NCBI GenBank assembly: GCA_051294375.1
Contig: CM119263.1
Location: 22,160,833-22,224,832, forward strand
Length of the DNA: 64,000 nt
Source of the DNA: Paraspadella gotoi
Taxonomy: Eukaryota > Chaetognatha
Direction: 5' to 3'
The translations under genes were made by a program, and so were the position numbers. Within the stretch, counting starts at the first letter, position 1; every line of letters starts with the position of its first letter. Of this stretch, positions 60,289-64,000 are shown in pieces. The notes below the pieces were generated by a model. It did no database searches and was not told the origin of the DNA. It saw only the letters and a program-made list of their open reading frames with translations.

Positions 60289-60950
60289 TTCAGGTTTAAC
60301 CTTTCAATCTTTTTTCATCGCGTCGTTGTTGTCATTTTTTTTTAGCGTCGTCATTGTCGTCGTTTTAGAATCGTGGACTATCGAATTAATAGGACGACGA
60401 TAACGAAGATGACAACAACGTCAACGAAAACAATGTGGACTACTGACTACTGACATCCTGCCATTGTGAACACAGAATCACGATGGCAGTCGTCGGCTAA
60501 CATCTCAGGCTTCTGACTCCGACGACGAAGACAACGACGAGAGCTGAAAAAAATTACAAAGACGACGACGATGAGGACGACGATGACAAAGTCAACAACG
60601 AAGACAACGACGAAGAGTATGACAAAGACGAGAAAGTGTTTTTCGTCTCGCGCGAGAAGAAAAGGAAAGAAAAATGGGGGTGTTGTGGCCGAGTGAGGGC
60701 GTTACTGAGGATAAGATTAAAGATATAAAAGTTAAAGAACGAACAAGAGGAAAGACGAGCCGAAAAGAATTTCGTCACGCGGCGCCGCAGGGTGAGAATT
60801 AAGATGAGGTAAGGTAAGCGTTTCTGCTGATGCTGCTGCTGTGCTCGATATATTAAAAAGTCGACGAGAAAAAAAAGTGACTCATGAGGACAGAAAATCA
60901 TCATCGCCTCGACGCGTCGCCTTCGGCCGTTCGATCGAGCCGGTCTCTGA

Positions 60951-61064
60951 GAGACGAGAGAGAGTAGATAGAGAAAGAGATGAGAGAGAGAGAGAAGAGA
61001 GAGGAGAGAGATGACGAGAGAGAGAGACGATTAGAGGGAAAGGAGAGAGAGAGAGAGAGAGAGA
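60951..61064. repeat. (GA)n microsatellite, interrupted
   Basis: GA dinucleotides with frequent GAT and GAC breaks. Confidence 0.93.
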
Positions 61065-61069
61065 CTTTA

Positions 61070-62231
61070 AAAGCTGTCTTCGCCGCGAAAGATCATCGAA
61101 GGCTTGGAAAAGGCCGACCCACTCGGGACGGGTCATTATGCTTAAAAACTTCACTTTTTTTAAAAAATGAAAAAAAAAAAACAGATAAAGTACAACTTTT
61201 GAGGTTATTTTCTGCCTAAAAAAAAGGACATTATTGTCAACCTTTTCAAAAATGGCCGTTCTTGTCACAGCAGGCCAATCGATGAGAATCGAAATTGGGC
61301 ACGAGACGCGAGCTCGAGGCATAATTCTGGCAGAACGATAAAAACAAGTATGATGATAGTTGCGCACGAATATTAACGAACGATAACGAAAGGACTAAGG
61401 ACAAATGAACGAAGGAAGGAACGAACGACATGAGAAGCGAAGCAGGGAATAAATAGAAGATTGAAGGAATGAACCAATAATATCAACCACGAACAAGAGA
61501 AAATCGAGGAATGAGCGAAGGGCAAAAATGCCATGATTGAAGCCAACGAACGACTGAACTTGGAACCTTCGAGCAACGTGATAGAATAACAATACTTTTG
61601 TTATATGTACAATAGAATTTGTATATATTAGGCATTTAATCATAGAAAGAAAGAAAATAAGATGGAAAACGAATTAAAATCCAAACGAAAACATCTCCGA
61701 ACTTTGGATAGCATTGTCGGTCGTCCTTGACTCTGTTATCGTCATCACCATCATCATCATGATTTTGGGGGGAAACCATTCGCTAGGGGTCATTGACGGG
61801 GGGATTGAAAAGTCTGTCATGCGAAAATTAGGATCAGTTTGGGTTAACAAGATGTTTCAAGGGTCGCGGGAAAGTGGAGACGGCGACACACGACGACGTC
61901 GACGACGACGATAATGACGATGGCTTTTGGCGTTTATGTCGCATGATTTTTTTTCTTTTTTCTCGTCTGTTGCGATTTCATTAGTTCCAATTGAGATTTT
62001 TTTTTGTTTTTGTATGCCAGCTTTGTTTTTTCTTCGCGAAAAGGTTTCAATCCCGAAAATAAGATCGCATTTGCCAAAAAAAAAAAAAAAAAATAAAAAA
62101 CTATATAAATGAGAGAAAGAATAGGAAGTTCTCTTGATGTATGTATTTTGGTTTTTTTGAAGAAAAAGATAAGAAGAAAAAAGAGAGACCGCTATTATTT
62201 ATCCGGGAACACGTGGAGAACTGAGCTAGAC
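61070..62231. other. No gene seen
   Basis: AT-rich with GAAC/GAAGG-type purine words at 61,380-61,550 and a short GAC tract at 61,888-61,915. Nothing supported. Confidence 0.5.
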
Positions 62232-62281
<50 letters not shown>

Positions 62282-62324
62282 AGAAGAGAGAGAGAGAACG
62301 AGCGAAGAGAGAGAGAGAGAGAGG
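62232..62324. repeat. (GA)n microsatellite, interrupted
   Basis: GA with several single-base breaks. Confidence 0.95.
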
Positions 62325-62938
62325 AGAGCCGGTTCGGTCACCCTCTCTCTCCAGCTCAAATCGTGACGAATTATTCAACTACAAAAGAGGAGTAAACAAA
62401 AAAAAGAGAGAAAAAAAAAAGAAAAAAAAAAAAAAACGACGAACGAGAAAATAAAAATTAAACATATTTAAACAAATGAAAAATGGCAAAAATTGTAGCA
62501 AAAGGAACTTTTTAGGAAGGAAGAAAGGGAGAGAGAACAGCGAACAACACCAGAAGGAAACTTTTGACGAGTGATACTTCTCTATCTCAATTAATTTTTA
62601 TAGTAATAATTTTAGGGGCGAAAAAGCAACATTCAATCGAAGAACTTACCGTTAAAAAATCCAAAAAGGAATGAAGAAATCGAAAAAAGATAAAAAAAAA
62701 AAAAACGAAGAAAAAGAAAATAAGTCTTTTTTAAATTTTATTCATTTCTTCGTCCTTTTTTATTATTCTCAGAATCTTGGGCCGAAAAAACTGTGTCAAA
62801 ACGCATCCGACTTTGTTGTCATTAGAAAAAGTAGAAGCAGGGATTTCAATTTTTAATAACAGAAAAATTCGGAGTGAGAGAGGCTCAAGTTCCGTGTTAA
62901 TTGAAGCCAAAAAAAATGGAAAAGAAATGAAATCGAGC
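62325..62938. other. A-rich DNA, no gene seen
   Basis: Long A runs at 62,400-62,440 and 62,690-62,705. No supported frame. Confidence 0.5.
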
Positions 62939-63022
62939 AGAGAGAGAGAGAGAAGACTGAGGAGAGAGAGAGAGGAGAGGAGAGAGAGAGAGATGAGAGA
63001 GAGAGAAGAGAGAGGAGAGAGA
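62939..63022. repeat. (GA)n microsatellite, interrupted
   Basis: GA with several breaks. Confidence 0.93.
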
Positions 63023-64000
63023 CGTACGAAATAACTCAGGGACCTTGAAGCTGCACGGCAGCGATAAACGAGAAGGGACGCGTTTTAAGAAAGAATGAAA
63101 TTACATTTTTTTTTATAATTCTTCCATCTCGATTTAAATTTCCAAGGAGAACGGGCACATTTTTCTTCTTTATTCGTGTCTTTTTAATTCTTCTTACTTT
63201 TTCTTCCTTATTCTTCTCGTCCTCCTTTTGTTTTCCATCCTTTTTCCCTCAAGCATCCCCGGATGTAATTCAAGAAACGTAAAATCGTCTTCGCTAACGT
63301 CGAAACCGAATGCATCTCAATAAAAAAAAAGTTCTTCCATTCATCTGATCTTCAAAATAAAAAAAAACACTCGGCCGCGCGAATTACAAATACGAGGTTT
63401 TCTTCGCCATTGATTTAAGGCCTTTAACTCAGCAGTCTATTTAAAATTCATGGGCCATGATAGTAATTATTACAGAATGGACGGATGATTTTGTATCAGT
63501 GTACCAATTTCTACATATTTCACATATAAAGACTGATAGGCGAAACAGGTCTCCACTTTTAAACTGTTAGATTTCAGGAAAATTTAGTCCCCTTTCATCG
63601 TTCCATATCAAAAACTATTCACTTACCAATCGCTCCTACAGGGAAGTCCTAACTGACCTGCAGAAAACCTTACCTATCACCTGAACACTCGCCAAACTCA
63701 TTCAAGTGCGATTCCGAATCGAGATTCGCCGAGTGGAAACTGGAACTAGATAAGAGACGCGACGCTACGCGTTAAATCCGGGAGGGGACGCCCTCTCTCT
63801 TCATTCTCTTCTTCCACATTCCGCCCCTCAACCCCTCTTCTTGACTATTTTTTTTCTTTACTTCTTTTCGTTATCTTTTTCCCCAATTCACCCCCCCCAA
63901 ATCTCACCGGGGGCCCGGGGCATCGATTCTGGCGAATTGCTTCCCTTCACCGAACCGGGCCTCGATTGTTTAGCCTGGGAACCAAATCATAATCATTTAG
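63023..64000. other. No gene seen
   Basis: T-rich and AT-rich sequence, then a CpG-containing end with a G-rich GGGGGCCCGGGG patch near 63,909-63,920. No supported frame. Confidence 0.5.

Overview
The window looks like nuclear DNA of a eukaryote, probably an invertebrate animal. It is mostly non-coding and AT-rich. It is packed with GA/CT dinucleotide tracts and GAC/GTC trinucleotide tracts, and it holds one convincing gene with short GT-AG introns. There are no bacterial operons, no ribosome binding site and ORF arrays, no CRISPR arrays and no recognisable viral or transposase proteins. The species cannot be named from the sequence.

Layout. Positions 1-33,027 read as clean sequence. The only gene I can support is on the minus strand at 20,222-22,419: three coding exons, introns of 93 and 170 bp, and a 644-residue orphan protein. 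Its N-terminal part is basic and helical, the rest is proline-rich and low in complexity, and near the C-terminus it has an RVSW motif of the kind that docks protein phosphatase 1. Everything around it is microsatellite, minisatellite, purine or pyrimidine tract, a few short dispersed repeats (a MITE-like family with GTTGCGCCGC ends, a 200-bp repeat pair, two tRNA-like remnants), perfect hairpins, two G-quadruplex motifs, and AT-rich DNA in which I see nothing.

The right half is largely redundant. Positions 33,053-39,330 are a reverse-complement, indel-ridden second copy of 27,125-33,027, folded around a 25-N gap inside a GA tract. Positions 40,750-45,545 are a noisy direct copy of 55,800-59,300. 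Positions 46,084-50,760 are an even noisier inverted copy of the same locus, with the turn near 45.7 kb. The differences are mostly insertions and deletions, as in unpolished single-pass long reads that were folded back and used to fill gaps. I therefore read these blocks as assembly artefacts rather than biological palindromes, though only read mapping can settle it. Positions 39,331-40,740 and 59,300-64,000 again look like ordinary clean sequence.

I did not find a new multi-gene system. The items most worth a second look are the two fold-back structures, the orphan gene with its PP1-docking motif, the MITE-like family, and several perfect hairpin and quadruplex motifs.
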